DNA of 64,000 nucleotides from NCBI RefSeq assembly GCF_900185725.1, contig NZ_FYAU01000036.1, forward strand, positions 248,001 through 312,000, read 5' to 3'. Positions 19,010 to 27,405 of this stretch are shown in pieces. Made by a program: the position numbers and the translations under genes. The notes beneath the pieces were generated by a model. It made no database searches. It saw nothing but the letters and a program-made list of their open reading frames with translations, and was not told the DNA's origin. The stretch comes from Stappia sp. TSB10P1A (lineage in GTDB: Bacteria > Pseudomonadota > Alphaproteobacteria > Rhizobiales > Stappiaceae). Positions within the stretch are counted from its first letter, which is position 1. Every line of letters starts with the position of its first letter.

Positions 19010-19037
19010 TTGACTTGCCATATTTGCTCAATAAGCT
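19010..19037 (+). promoter_or_regulatory. Possible promoter ahead of the ACP gene
   Basis: TTGACT (19010-19015) and TAAGCT (19032-19037) are spaced by 16 bases in an AT-richer part of the 312-base gap between the dehydrogenase and ACP genes. The remaining gap holds no recognisable gene. Moderate match only. Confidence 0.3.
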
Positions 19038-19192
19038 CCTTCCGTTAGGAAAATTTCCCAAATTTCAAAGACTATCTTTTCAGTCACTGTGCATATCACA
19101 AGGGCGAGACTGCAAAAGCGGCCGCCCGAACGGAGTTGCCAACCGTCGCCGTGTCCCATGCCGGGCGCGCGACAGCCTGAGGAGGAAGGCTC

Positions 19193-19465
19193 GTGACTGC
19201 AATCGACCTGATGAGCGTACACAACACCCTGCTCGCCTATCTGCTGGAAAATTCGGGCGTCAACGTCTCGGGCGGCATCGACCCGGAGGAGAACCTGCTG
19301 GACAGCGGCATTCTCGACTCGCTCGGCATCGCCGAGATCACCGAATACATGGAGAAGGAATTCGCCATCGTCATCGACGAGGACGAGATCACCTCGCAGA
19401 ACTACAAGACGCTCAGCGCGCTCTCCGGTTTCTGTCACAGCAAGATCACGTCGGCCGCGGCGTAA
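19193..19465 (+). CDS. Stand-alone acyl/peptidyl carrier protein
   Basis: A 90-residue acidic carrier protein. GTG 19193 is preceded by a strong GAGGAGGAAGG. The phosphopantetheine site is the Ser in GILDSLGIAEI (about residue 43), followed by acidic helix III, a complete four-helix layout. It should be activated by a phosphopantetheinyl transferase encoded elsewhere. It is the obvious partner for the free adenylation enzyme and the dehydrogenase, and for the KAS III-like proteins downstream. It starts the run ACP-radical SAM-KAS-KAS-hydrolase-MFS. Confidence 0.9.
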   Translation: MTAIDLMSVHNTLLAYLLENSGVNVSGGIDPEENLLDSGILDSLGIAEITEYMEKEFAIVIDEDEITSQNYKTLSALSGFCHSKITSAAA

Positions 19466-19499
19466 GGACCCTGTCCTTCCCTGCCACGGCGTCCGAGGA

Positions 19500-21230
19500 A
19501 TGGCGACCATGACACGCATCAAGGCTGACCTGATCCTGGTCCATGCACCGGCGATCTTCGACTTCCGCAACCGGGACGACTTCGTTCTCGGCTGGTATGC
19601 CAGCCAGGAGAGCAGCAACGTCACCCCGATCTTCGAAATGCACCCGCTCGGCTTCCTGTCGATCAAGAGCTTCCTGGCCGAGCGCGGGCTGGACGTGAAG
19701 ATCGTCAACCTGGCCTCGCTGATGCTGAAGCATCCGACGCTCGACGTGGAGAAGCTGTTCCAGCATCTCGACGCCCCCGCCTTCGGCATCGACCTGCACT
19801 GGCTGCCCCATTGCCAGGGCTCGATCGAGGTCGCCGGGGTGCTGAAGAAGGTGCACCCGGAGAGCTTCGTCGTCTTCGGCGGCATCGTCTCCACCTATTA
19901 TGCCCGCGAGATGATGCAATACCCGCAGATCGACGGCGTCATCCGCGGATACGACACGCTGGAGCCGCTGGCGGACCTCGTCGGCCAGCTCAAGCGCGGC
20001 GTGCGCGGGCGCCTCGACGTCCAGAACATGGTCTACAAGGACAAGGGGGAAGTCGTCGACAACGGCCATTCCTACACGCCCGACGTGCTCAACGACGTGG
20101 CGATCGACTGGTCGAAGATGTTCCCCAAGACCGACAACCTGCTGAACATGCCTAACCTGATGGTGCTGCCGAACACCGGCTGCCAGCAGAGCTGCGGCTG
20201 GTGCTCCGGCTCGCGCTGGGCCTATCAGCGGATGATGAATGTGGAGAAGAAGACCGTCTTCCACCGCCGCTCGGAACAGCTCGCGCGGGAGATCACCACC
20301 TTCCCCAAGACCGAGTCGCCGCTCAGCGTCTACACGCTGCAGGCCTATTCGGAATCCGCCCCGCGCCTGCTTTCCTACCTGGAGGCGGTCAACGACAGCG
20401 GCGTCGTCAGTTCGGTCTCCTTCGAGCAGTTCCGCCTGACCAAGCCCTCGGTGCTCAAGCAGATGACCGAGGTCGCGCCGAACCTCGACATCTATATCAA
20501 CCTGTCGCCGCAGTCGCATGACGTGGAGATCAGCCGGCTGACCGGGCGCGGCACCTATACCAACGAGGAGATGGAGGACTGGATCGCCGCCGCGCTCGAT
20601 GTCGGCATCAAGGGCTTCTATCTCTGGTACACGATCGGCATGCCGAAGCAGACCCATGCCTCGGTCATGGAGACGGTCGCCTATTCGCGCCGGCTGATGC
20701 AGCGCTTCCCCAACGACAAGGTGATCCCGACGATCTTCGGCATGGTGCCGTTCCTCGATCCGGGCTGCCAGTGGTTCGAGCAGCCCGAAGAGCACGGCTA
20801 CACGGTGTTCCACCGCGATCTTGAATCCCATCGCAAGTCGCTGACCCAGCCGCGCTGGCGCGACGCGATGAACTACGAGACCAGGTGGATGAAGCGCGAC
20901 GAGTTCCTGCCCAGCATGTACGAGGCGATGCAGGTCATGGCCAACGACAAGGCGGAATTCGGCCGCATCACCAAGCGCTCGATCAGAATCGTCAACGACC
21001 GCATCGACCACCTGCGCCACCTCACCGGCTCCATCGACCGGGCCTATGAGCTCGACGGCGGGCTGCCTGCCTCGCTGCGCCAGGAGATCGGCCGGCACAA
21101 CGACGAGATCCTCTCCTACGCGGCCGATGTCGCGCTGGTGAAGAAGCCGCTGTCGGGCCGCTGGTACGACGATCACACGGTGCCGGCGGAGATCATCGAG
21201 GCCTGCACCGGCACCGCCCGGGCCGCCTGA
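19500..21230 (+). CDS. Radical SAM enzyme with N-terminal cobalamin-binding-like domain
   Basis: A 576-residue protein. Cys228, Cys232 and Cys235 (CQQSCGWC) form the CxxxCxxC 4Fe-4S motif. The ~200 residues before it resemble the Rossmann-like B12-binding domain of BchE/methyltransferase-type radical SAM enzymes (MHPLGFLSIKSFLAERG; VVFGGIVSTYYA). The last ~100 residues are helical. Reaction unknown; methylation or rearrangement of a carrier-bound or free intermediate is possible. The ATG at 19500 has its GAGGA almost touching it, so ATG 19509 may be the real start. A GC-rich hairpin region follows the stop, before the next gene at 21379. Confidence 0.82.
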   Translation: MATMTRIKADLILVHAPAIFDFRNRDDFVLGWYASQESSNVTPIFEMHPLGFLSIKSFLAERGLDVKIVNLASLMLKHPTLDVEKLFQHLDAPAFGIDLHWLPHCQGSIEVAGVLKKVHPESFVVFGGIVSTYYAREMMQYPQIDGVIRGYDTLEPLADLVGQLKRGVRGRLDVQNMVYKDKGEVVDNGHSYTPDVLNDVAIDWSKMFPKTDNLLNMPNLMVLPNTGCQQSCGWCSGSRWAYQRMMNVEKKTVFHRRSEQLAREITTFPKTESPLSVYTLQAYSESAPRLLSYLEAVNDSGVVSSVSFEQFRLTKPSVLKQMTEVAPNLDIYINLSPQSHDVEISRLTGRGTYTNEEMEDWIAAALDVGIKGFYLWYTIGMPKQTHASVMETVAYSRRLMQRFPNDKVIPTIFGMVPFLDPGCQWFEQPEEHGYTVFHRDLESHRKSLTQPRWRDAMNYETRWMKRDEFLPSMYEAMQVMANDKAEFGRITKRSIRIVNDRIDHLRHLTGSIDRAYELDGGLPASLRQEIGRHNDEILSYAADVALVKKPLSGRWYDDHTVPAEIIEACTGTARAA

Positions 21231-21378
21231 GCGGGCCCCTTTCGAAGGGCCGCCCGAGCGGCCCCGCGCCCCCACCGGCCGCGCCGCCCTTCCCGACCTT
21301 GCCCGCCGGCCGTCAGGCCTTGCGGGCAAGCGGCCGGCGGCGCGGCGCGCCCCTCTCTCCCAGCCAGGAGCCGGAGCC

Positions 21379-22419
21379 ATGACCCGCGACAGCGCCAGAG
21401 ACAGCATTAGAGACAGCATCAGAGACCACTCCACAGAACCCGTCGGCCTGCTTGCCGCCGCCCACCATCTGCCCGAGCGCATCTGCACGCTCGACGAGAT
21501 CGTCGCCCGCGAGACGGGGCCGGTCGATGTCACCGCCGCCGCACGGCTCGGCGTCGGCAGCGTCCATGTCTTCGAAGGCGAGAGCCCGACCGACATGGCC
21601 CTTGCCGTATCCCGCAAGGTGCTGGAGGCGGCCGGCCTCTCGCCCCTCGACCTCGATGCGATCATCGACTTTTCGATAATGCCGCAGCGCTATGTCGAGC
21701 CGGCCTGGTCGATGAGCAACGAGCTGCAGGCCGAGCTCGGCGCCAAGCGCGCCTTCACGCTCGGCTATAGCGGCGGCCATTCGTCGAACCTGCATGCGGC
21801 GATCAAGTTCGCCCGCGCGCTGATCCTCGCCAATGACGACGTCAACCGGGTGCTGCTGGTCGCCGCCGACCAGGCGATCGCCGGCAACCGGGTGATCGCC
21901 GGTCTGGACGCACCGCTCACCGTGCTGGGGGATGGGGCCAGCGCCGTCATCGTCGCGCGCGGCGCGGGCCGCGCCGCCATCCTCGGCACCGCCCTGCGCT
22001 CGACCGGCGCGCTGCACGACGTGCTCAACATTCCCGGCGGCGGCATGAAGCATCCGACCCGGCTCGACCTCTACCGGCTGACGCTGGATGCGGCCAAGCA
22101 TGAGCGCGCCGACCGCACCAATGAGCTCAAGGGGTTGGTCGACAGGCTGCTCGCCCGCCACGGTCTGTCGGGCGGCGACATTTCCCGCACCCTCACCGCC
22201 AACATCTCGGCGGCGGACGCGCAGGCGGTCGGCGACAGCCTTTGCACCGGCGCGCGGCTGGTGCCGGCGGGCTTTGCCTCGCGCGGCCACCTGCACGGTT
22301 CGGACCTCGTCCTCAACCTGCTGGAGCTGGAGGAGGAGGCGCCGCCCGCCGGCAGCCATGTGCTGCTGGCGACCCACGGCCACGGCTTTCTCTACGGCGC
22401 CACCTTGCTGCAATACTGA
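21379..22419 (+). CDS. KAS III-like protein lacking the active-site Cys
   Basis: A 346-residue thiolase-fold protein of the 3-oxoacyl-ACP synthase III/HMG-CoA synthase group. At the nucleophile position the adjacent paralogue has Cys (TGGCASYH), whereas this one has His134 (SGGHSSNLH). RGHLHGSD near the C-terminus matches RGHVQESD of the paralogue. The N-terminus is a repeated RDS(A/I) stretch of about 16 residues that is probably disordered. AGGAG lies upstream of ATG 21379. As with KS-beta/chain-length-factor subunits, it may be a non-condensing partner of the next gene product. Alternatively it is a ligand-binding or acyl-transfer variant. Confidence 0.75.
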   Translation: MTRDSARDSIRDSIRDHSTEPVGLLAAAHHLPERICTLDEIVARETGPVDVTAAARLGVGSVHVFEGESPTDMALAVSRKVLEAAGLSPLDLDAIIDFSIMPQRYVEPAWSMSNELQAELGAKRAFTLGYSGGHSSNLHAAIKFARALILANDDVNRVLLVAADQAIAGNRVIAGLDAPLTVLGDGASAVIVARGAGRAAILGTALRSTGALHDVLNIPGGGMKHPTRLDLYRLTLDAAKHERADRTNELKGLVDRLLARHGLSGGDISRTLTANISAADAQAVGDSLCTGARLVPAGFASRGHLHGSDLVLNLLELEEEAPPAGSHVLLATHGHGFLYGATLLQY

Positions 22420-22432
22420 CAGGGAGATCCAG

Positions 22433-23443
22433 ATGGACCACGTCGGCATCCTTTCCGAAGCCTTCTACCTGCCGCCCGGCAAGAAGCTGGTGGCGGACGT
22501 CTTCCGCGACGAGGACGTGCCCTTCGGCACCCTGTCGAAGAACATCGACTTCCAGCGCGACATCGGCATCCACGACATCCATGTCACCGACGAATTGCCC
22601 TCGGTGCTGGCGGTCGAGGCCGCGCGCCGCGCCCTCGACCAGGCCGGGATCGCCCCCGGTGAGGTCGACCTCGTCGTCGACTTCACCTCGATCCCGGAGG
22701 ATTATGTCGGCCCGACCTGGTCGGCTGCCGGCCTGGTGCAGCAGGAGCTGGGGCTGGACAATGCCTTCGCCACCGCCGTCAACACCGGCGGCTGCGCCAG
22801 CTATCATCTGGCGCTGAAGACCGTCGTCTCCCTGATGCTGGCCGACGACGACGTGTCGACGGCGCTGCTCTTTGCCGGCGACCGCACGCCGGACCTCAAC
22901 AAGACCTATTACCCGATCACCGTGGCGAGCGACGGCGGCAGCGCCCTCGTGCTGCGCAAGAACGCGGCCCGCGCCCGCATTCTCGGCGTCGAGACCATCT
23001 CCATCGGCCGGCTGCACGACGTGTGGTACGTGCCGGGCCTGCAGAACCGCCAGCCGAACGAGGAAGTCACCGAGCGGCTGCTGCACATGTATGCCAAGAT
23101 GGACAAGTTCAACGAGGGCGTCATCCCGATCAACTTCCGCATGTTCGGCAAGGTGATGACCCAGTTGCTCGACAAGCTGGGCCTCACCTTCGACGACGTC
23201 GACTATTACGTCTATCCGACCTTCTCGACCTGGGATCAGGCCTATTTCATGAAGAAGTTCGGCCTGCCGAAGGAAAAGGTCTACACCAGCGCGCTGAAGC
23301 ATCGCGGCCATGTCCAGGAAAGCGACATGGTCATCAACTATGCGGAAGCGGTGGAGCAGAACCTCATCCGCACCGGCGACAAGGTGATGGTTGTCTCCAA
23401 TGGCGCGGGCTTCGCCTGGTCGGCGGCCCTGATCCACCATTGA
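22433..23443 (+). CDS. KAS III-like condensing enzyme or acyltransferase
   Basis: A 336-residue protein of the same fold with Cys121 in NTGGCASYHLAL as the predicted acyl-accepting residue. The usual His and Asn of KAS III (GNTSAAS-type motif) are not conserved: the region reads YPTFSTWDQA and HRGHVQESD. Chemistry may therefore differ from decarboxylative condensation with malonyl-ACP. A GGGAG ribosome site precedes ATG 22433, and the gene is 13 bases after its Cys-less paralogue. Possible roles are extending or transferring the acyl group held on the ACP at 19193. Confidence 0.78.
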   Translation: MDHVGILSEAFYLPPGKKLVADVFRDEDVPFGTLSKNIDFQRDIGIHDIHVTDELPSVLAVEAARRALDQAGIAPGEVDLVVDFTSIPEDYVGPTWSAAGLVQQELGLDNAFATAVNTGGCASYHLALKTVVSLMLADDDVSTALLFAGDRTPDLNKTYYPITVASDGGSALVLRKNAARARILGVETISIGRLHDVWYVPGLQNRQPNEEVTERLLHMYAKMDKFNEGVIPINFRMFGKVMTQLLDKLGLTFDDVDYYVYPTFSTWDQAYFMKKFGLPKEKVYTSALKHRGHVQESDMVINYAEAVEQNLIRTGDKVMVVSNGAGFAWSAALIHH

Positions 23444-24492
23444 GCGCCGCCGCGCCGCCGGACGGCGACCTCCTCGTCCGGCGGCAGGGCCGCGCCGGGC
23501 GGATCACGCTGAACCGCCCCCGCGCCCTCAACCTCTTGAGCGAGGCGATGCTTGCCGGCATCGCCTTAGCGCTTCAGGACTGGCGCGCCGACCCGGCCAT
23601 TGACCTCGTCGTCATCGATGCAGTCGGCGGGCGGGCCTTTTGCGCCGGCGGCGACATTGCCGCCGTGCATGGCCGGATCGCCCTCGGCGACATCGAGGGC
23701 GCGCGCGGCCACTGCCTTGCCGAATACCGTCTCGACCTTGCCCTGGCACGCTACCCCAAGCCCGTCGTCACCCTGATCGACGGCGTCGCCATGGGCGGCG
23801 GGCTGGGTCTCGCGCTGCACGCCAGCCACCCCGTCGCCAGCGAACGGGCGAGCTTCGCCATGCCGGAATGCGGCATCGGCTGGATCCCCGATTCCGGCGC
23901 AACGCATCTTCTCAGCTCCCTGCCCGCTCCGCTCGCCGCCTTCATTGCCCTGACCGGCGAGAAGCTCAGTGCGGAGGCCGCCGCCGCGCTCGGCTTCGTG
24001 CGCTACCGGATCGCCTCGGCCGACCTGCCGGCGCTGGCCGAGGCGCTGTGCGAAGACGGCATCGACGCCCTGCCCGCGTCCCTAACGGAGAGCGCTGCCG
24101 CCCTGCCCGGCTTCGGCCCGGACCTGGAGCAGGCCTTTGCCGCGCCCGACGTGGCGGAGATCCTCGCCCGGCTGGAAACCGGCGGCGAGCCTTGCGCGCG
24201 TGCGGCAAAGGCACTCCTCAAGGCCTCGCCGCTGGCGCTGGCGCTGACCTTGGAGGCGCTCGCTCGCGCCCGCCGGCACGGCAGTCTGGAGGCCGCGCTG
24301 GGGTTCGAATACGCGATTATAAGCCGGCTCATGATCCATGCGGATTTTTCGGAAGGCATCCGCGCCGCGATGATCGACCGCGACCGCCGCCCGGCCTGGA
24401 CGCATGCCGCGACGCACCGCTTTTCGGCCGCCGAGCTCGCGCCGTTCCTGCCCGCTGCCGGCGCGCCTTTGCTGCTGCCCGGCCCCCCTTGA
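23440..24492 (+). CDS. Enoyl-CoA hydratase/3-hydroxyisobutyryl-CoA hydrolase-like protein
   Basis: A 350-residue crotonase-fold protein. TTG 23440 overlaps the previous stop as TTGA; no later ATG or GTG keeps the first strand, so I take this start. FCAGGD (67-72), GGGLGLALH (119-127) and MPECGIGWIPDSG (141-153) are as in 3-hydroxyisobutyryl-CoA hydrolases, including the catalytic Glu of the PEC motif. In valine breakdown that enzyme hydrolyses a thioester. In this cluster it could release the product from CoA or the carrier protein. Coupled translation with the KAS gene supports a shared pathway. Confidence 0.8.
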   Translation: MSAAAPPDGDLLVRRQGRAGRITLNRPRALNLLSEAMLAGIALALQDWRADPAIDLVVIDAVGGRAFCAGGDIAAVHGRIALGDIEGARGHCLAEYRLDLALARYPKPVVTLIDGVAMGGGLGLALHASHPVASERASFAMPECGIGWIPDSGATHLLSSLPAPLAAFIALTGEKLSAEAAAALGFVRYRIASADLPALAEALCEDGIDALPASLTESAAALPGFGPDLEQAFAAPDVAEILARLETGGEPCARAAKALLKASPLALALTLEALARARRHGSLEAALGFEYAIISRLMIHADFSEGIRAAMIDRDRRPAWTHAATHRFSAAELAPFLPAAGAPLLLPGPP

Positions 24493-24536
24493 AAATCAGT
24501 CGCAAAGGCACCTGAACCCTGCGGAATTATATATTT

Positions 24537-24552
24537 CCCCCGCCTCCGGGGG
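24537..24552 (+). terminator. Weak hairpin after the hydrolase gene
   Basis: CCCCCG (24537-24542), loop CCTC and CGGGGG form a stable stem. No clear T-run follows, so termination is uncertain. GGAATTATATATTTCC (24523-24538), an AT-rich inverted repeat, abuts it. Confidence 0.35.
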
Positions 24553-24745
24553 GGCTTTAGATTTCTCCTGCAAGGTGCAGAAAATCCAACAACGATACGG
24601 GGTTGCACCCGGATCGCCGTCGCTCGCGCGCGGTGTTCCGGCGCACGCCCGCCCCTTCCCGCCTTGCCGTCGTTTCACGGCATTTCGCCGAGGGAAGCCT
24701 CGTCAACCGGCGACCGTTTCCGCAAACGCATTCGGGAAACAGACA

Positions 24746-26320
24746 ATGACCTCAGTCCAATCGACACAACGTTCCTCCTTGATGGACAACTGGCCGACGC
24801 TCGCGGTCGCCGCGCTCGGCTCGTTCCTCGTCATTCTCGACGTGACGGTGGTCGCCATCGCGCTGCCCTCCATCGAGCGGGACCTGAAGGCGAGCTTCTC
24901 CGAGCTCCAGTGGATCATCAACGCCTACAACATCGCCTATACCTCGGTGCTGATCGCCGTCGGCGCCCTTGCCGACTGGTTCGGCCGCCGCCGAGTGATG
25001 GTGATCGGCCTCGCGCTGTTCGGCGCCACCTCGCTGATCGTCGGCCTCGCCGATACGCCGACAGCCCTGATCTGGGGCCGCGTCGCGCAAGGGCTCTCGG
25101 CCTCGGCCATGCTGATCCTCGGCGTCGCGCTGATCTCCAACGCCTTCCAGGGCTCCGACCGGGCCCAGGCCTTCGCGCTGTGGGGCGTGTCGATCGGCTG
25201 CGGCGCGGCCTTCGGCCCGATCGTCGGCGGCATTCTCGTCGACCTCTTGAGCTGGCGCTGGATCTTCCTGCTCAACGTGCCGATCGTCGCGGTGCTGATT
25301 GCCCTGTGCTACTGGCGGGGGGGGGAATCCTCCGACGACAATGCAGGCGGCCTCGACTGGCCGGGCATCCTCACCTTCACCGGCGCGCTGGCGTGCCTCT
25401 CCTACGCGGTGATCGAGGGCGGCGAGCGCGGCTGGGACAGCAACACCATCGTCGCGGCGATGGCCGGCGCCGTGGTGCTGTTCCTGCTGTTCGTGTGGAT
25501 CGAGACCAGCGTCAGGAAGCCGGCCTTCGACCTGCGCCTGTTCCGCATCCCGACCTTCACCGGCATCCAGCTCGTCTGCGTGCTCAACAGCATCACCTTC
25601 TGGGTCATGCTGGTCTACCTGCCGATCTACTTCCAGGTGGTGCATGACATGTCGGCGTCCTCGGCCGGCCTGATGCTGCTGCCGATGACGGTGCCGCTGC
25701 TGCTCGTCGCCCCGCTCGGCGCCCGCCTTGCCTCGCCGGAGCGGTTCGGCGTGCGCGGGCTGATCGCCTTCGGCTGCGCGCTGATCGCCGCCGGCTTCCT
25801 GTGGCTGGCCATCGCCCCGCCGGCCGAGGTGGTGCTGTGGGTCGTCGCCTTCGTGCTGCTCGGCATCGGCACCGGCCTCATCAACGGTGAATTGTCCAAT
25901 GTCGCCACCGCCGTCGTGCCGCCGGAGCGGGCGGGCGTCGCCTCCGGCGTCAACATCACCTTCCGCCACGGCTCCTTCACCCTGTCGATCTCGGTGTTTG
26001 GTGCCATCCTGCTGTCGGCGATCACGCTGCAGCTCGGCGGCACGGGCGAGCTTGCCGCCGGGCTCGGCGACGGCCTCGCCAATACGGCGAACTTCATCGC
26101 CCGCGGCGACTTCGCCGGCGCCGTTGCCAATGCGCCGGTCGAGGTCCAGCCGGCACTCACCGAATTCGGCCGGGCGAGCTTCGCCTCCGCCTTCTCGGTG
26201 CTGATGTGGATCGTCGCCCTGCTTTCGGTTCTTGCCATCGTCATCTCTGGTCTGATGATCCGGCGGCGCGACTTGCTGGCGGGCCCGGAGGCCCAGGCAG
26301 CCGCGGCGGCGGGCGAGTAA
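24746..26320 (+). CDS. MFS multidrug/siderophore-type exporter (DHA2, 14 TM)
   Basis: A 524-residue EmrB/QacA-type transporter from ATG 24746, with about 14 membrane segments. DHA2 motifs include LDVTVVAIALPSI in helix 1, GALADWFGRRRVM (loop 2-3), GRVAQGLSASAML and the GAAFGPIVGGILVD motif C of antiporters. It most likely exports the locus product using the proton gradient. A run of nine G at about 25317-25325 lies within the gene. It is separated from the hydrolase by 253 bases and ends at a good terminator. Confidence 0.9.
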   Translation: MTSVQSTQRSSLMDNWPTLAVAALGSFLVILDVTVVAIALPSIERDLKASFSELQWIINAYNIAYTSVLIAVGALADWFGRRRVMVIGLALFGATSLIVGLADTPTALIWGRVAQGLSASAMLILGVALISNAFQGSDRAQAFALWGVSIGCGAAFGPIVGGILVDLLSWRWIFLLNVPIVAVLIALCYWRGGESSDDNAGGLDWPGILTFTGALACLSYAVIEGGERGWDSNTIVAAMAGAVVLFLLFVWIETSVRKPAFDLRLFRIPTFTGIQLVCVLNSITFWVMLVYLPIYFQVVHDMSASSAGLMLLPMTVPLLLVAPLGARLASPERFGVRGLIAFGCALIAAGFLWLAIAPPAEVVLWVVAFVLLGIGTGLINGELSNVATAVVPPERAGVASGVNITFRHGSFTLSISVFGAILLSAITLQLGGTGELAAGLGDGLANTANFIARGDFAGAVANAPVEVQPALTEFGRASFASAFSVLMWIVALLSVLAIVISGLMIRRRDLLAGPEAQAAAAAGE

Positions 26321-26413
26321 CCGAAAGGCCGTCCGCCGCTTCAGCGGAGCCCGGTCCGCTTTGCCAAAAGCGGGCCGGGTTGCGGCGGAAGGCTCCTCCC
26401 CGAAACAAACTTA

Positions 26414-26447
26414 GGGCGCGTCTTCATCTCGAAGGCGCGCCCCTTTT
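26414..26447. terminator. Terminator between converging MFS and oxygenase genes
   Basis: GGGCGCG (26414-26420) pairs with CGCGCCC (26436-26442); the inner CTTC/GAAG extends the stem. It is followed by CTTTTC on the plus strand, at the meeting point of two converging transcripts. Confidence 0.6.
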
Positions 26448-26476
26448 CATTCCGGCAAGACGGTGCAGTGGGTTCG

Positions 26477-27250
26477 TCAGCTCCAATAGGTCAGCGGCTG
26501 GTCGTCGCCGCGATAGCCGACGAAGCAGGACATCGTCACCCGGCGCGCGCCGACGCCCGGCGTCACCCCGTGGATCAGCAGCGAGTTGAACAGCACCAGG
26601 TCGCCGTTCTGCGGCCGGATCACCAGCCGCGGCTCGCCCAGCACCTCGCGGTCGAGCCCGTCGCGGGTCTCCTGCTCCTTGTCCTGCTCCGGCGTCGGCT
26701 CGCTCAGCCACAGTTCCAATTCGCCCCCCTCCGGCGGCATGTCGAGATAGATGTTGACCGCGAGCTGGCCGGTCAGGTCCGACGTGCCGCTGGTCAGCAT
26801 CCGCGCCAGCCGGTCGTTATGCGGCAGCATCTTGGCGCCCGGATCGATCACCCGGCAGGTGCCGACGAAGCTCTTGCGCCCGTCGATCGACTGGATGGTG
26901 GCGCCGGCCGGCCAGACCTCCTCCAGCAGCAGACGGAAATGGTCGAGCGGCGTCAGCCTCGGATAGATCAGGTCGCGGATGCCCCAGATCGAGCGCAGCG
27001 CCTCGCTGTGATAGCGTTCGGCATTGTCCGCGTCCTTGCCGACATCGACATAGCCCATGCCGAGCCGCTTCAGCGCGTTCTGCACCTTGTAGGCTTCGAG
27101 ACCCGCATCGCCGGCGACACGGTCGGCGAAGGTGGCCGCCAGATCCTCCGGATAGAAGCCCGGCACGTGGATCGCGTCGATGTTCTTGGCGATCAGCTTG
27201 CGAATGCTGTCCGCGTTAAGCTCCTTCGAAATCTCAACAGCCTTCAACAT
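26477..27250 (-). CDS. Fe(II)/2-oxoglutarate-dependent oxygenase
   Basis: A 257-residue jelly-roll oxygenase. The metal triad is His144-x-Asp146 (MLPHNDR) and His227 (NSLLIHGV), and an Arg at 236/237 is placed to bind 2-oxoglutarate. The HxD form argues for hydroxylation or a related oxidation and against a halogenase, which would have Gly/Ala in place of Asp. It is the last gene of the distal arm, 155 bases after the NIS synthetase gene. It probably hydroxylates an amino-acid-derived precursor or the assembled product. Substrate unknown. Confidence 0.82.
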   Translation of the reverse strand: MLKAVEISKELNADSIRKLIAKNIDAIHVPGFYPEDLAATFADRVAGDAGLEAYKVQNALKRLGMGYVDVGKDADNAERYHSEALRSIWGIRDLIYPRLTPLDHFRLLLEEVWPAGATIQSIDGRKSFVGTCRVIDPGAKMLPHNDRLARMLTSGTSDLTGQLAVNIYLDMPPEGGELELWLSEPTPEQDKEQETRDGLDREVLGEPRLVIRPQNGDLVLFNSLLIHGVTPGVGARRVTMSCFVGYRGDDQPLTYWS

Positions 27251-27405
27251 CGTATTTCCCTTCCCGGATAGGCAGAAATGACGAGCCGTTTTCTTTCGAG
27301 AAAGGCTCGAAAGACGGCACGCCTCCAGTATTCCAGAGAGGGTTTCTTGTCACAAAGTCCGTTTTCATATCTGCGCAACCAGCACGAGACAGAAGAAAAC
27401 AGGCC

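Noticed and set aside
19446-21665. 739-codon open frame opposite the radical SAM gene
   Set aside because: No domain or ribosome site, and an Arg/His/Val/Asp-biased composition. The plus-strand radical SAM gene has a complete Cys motif.
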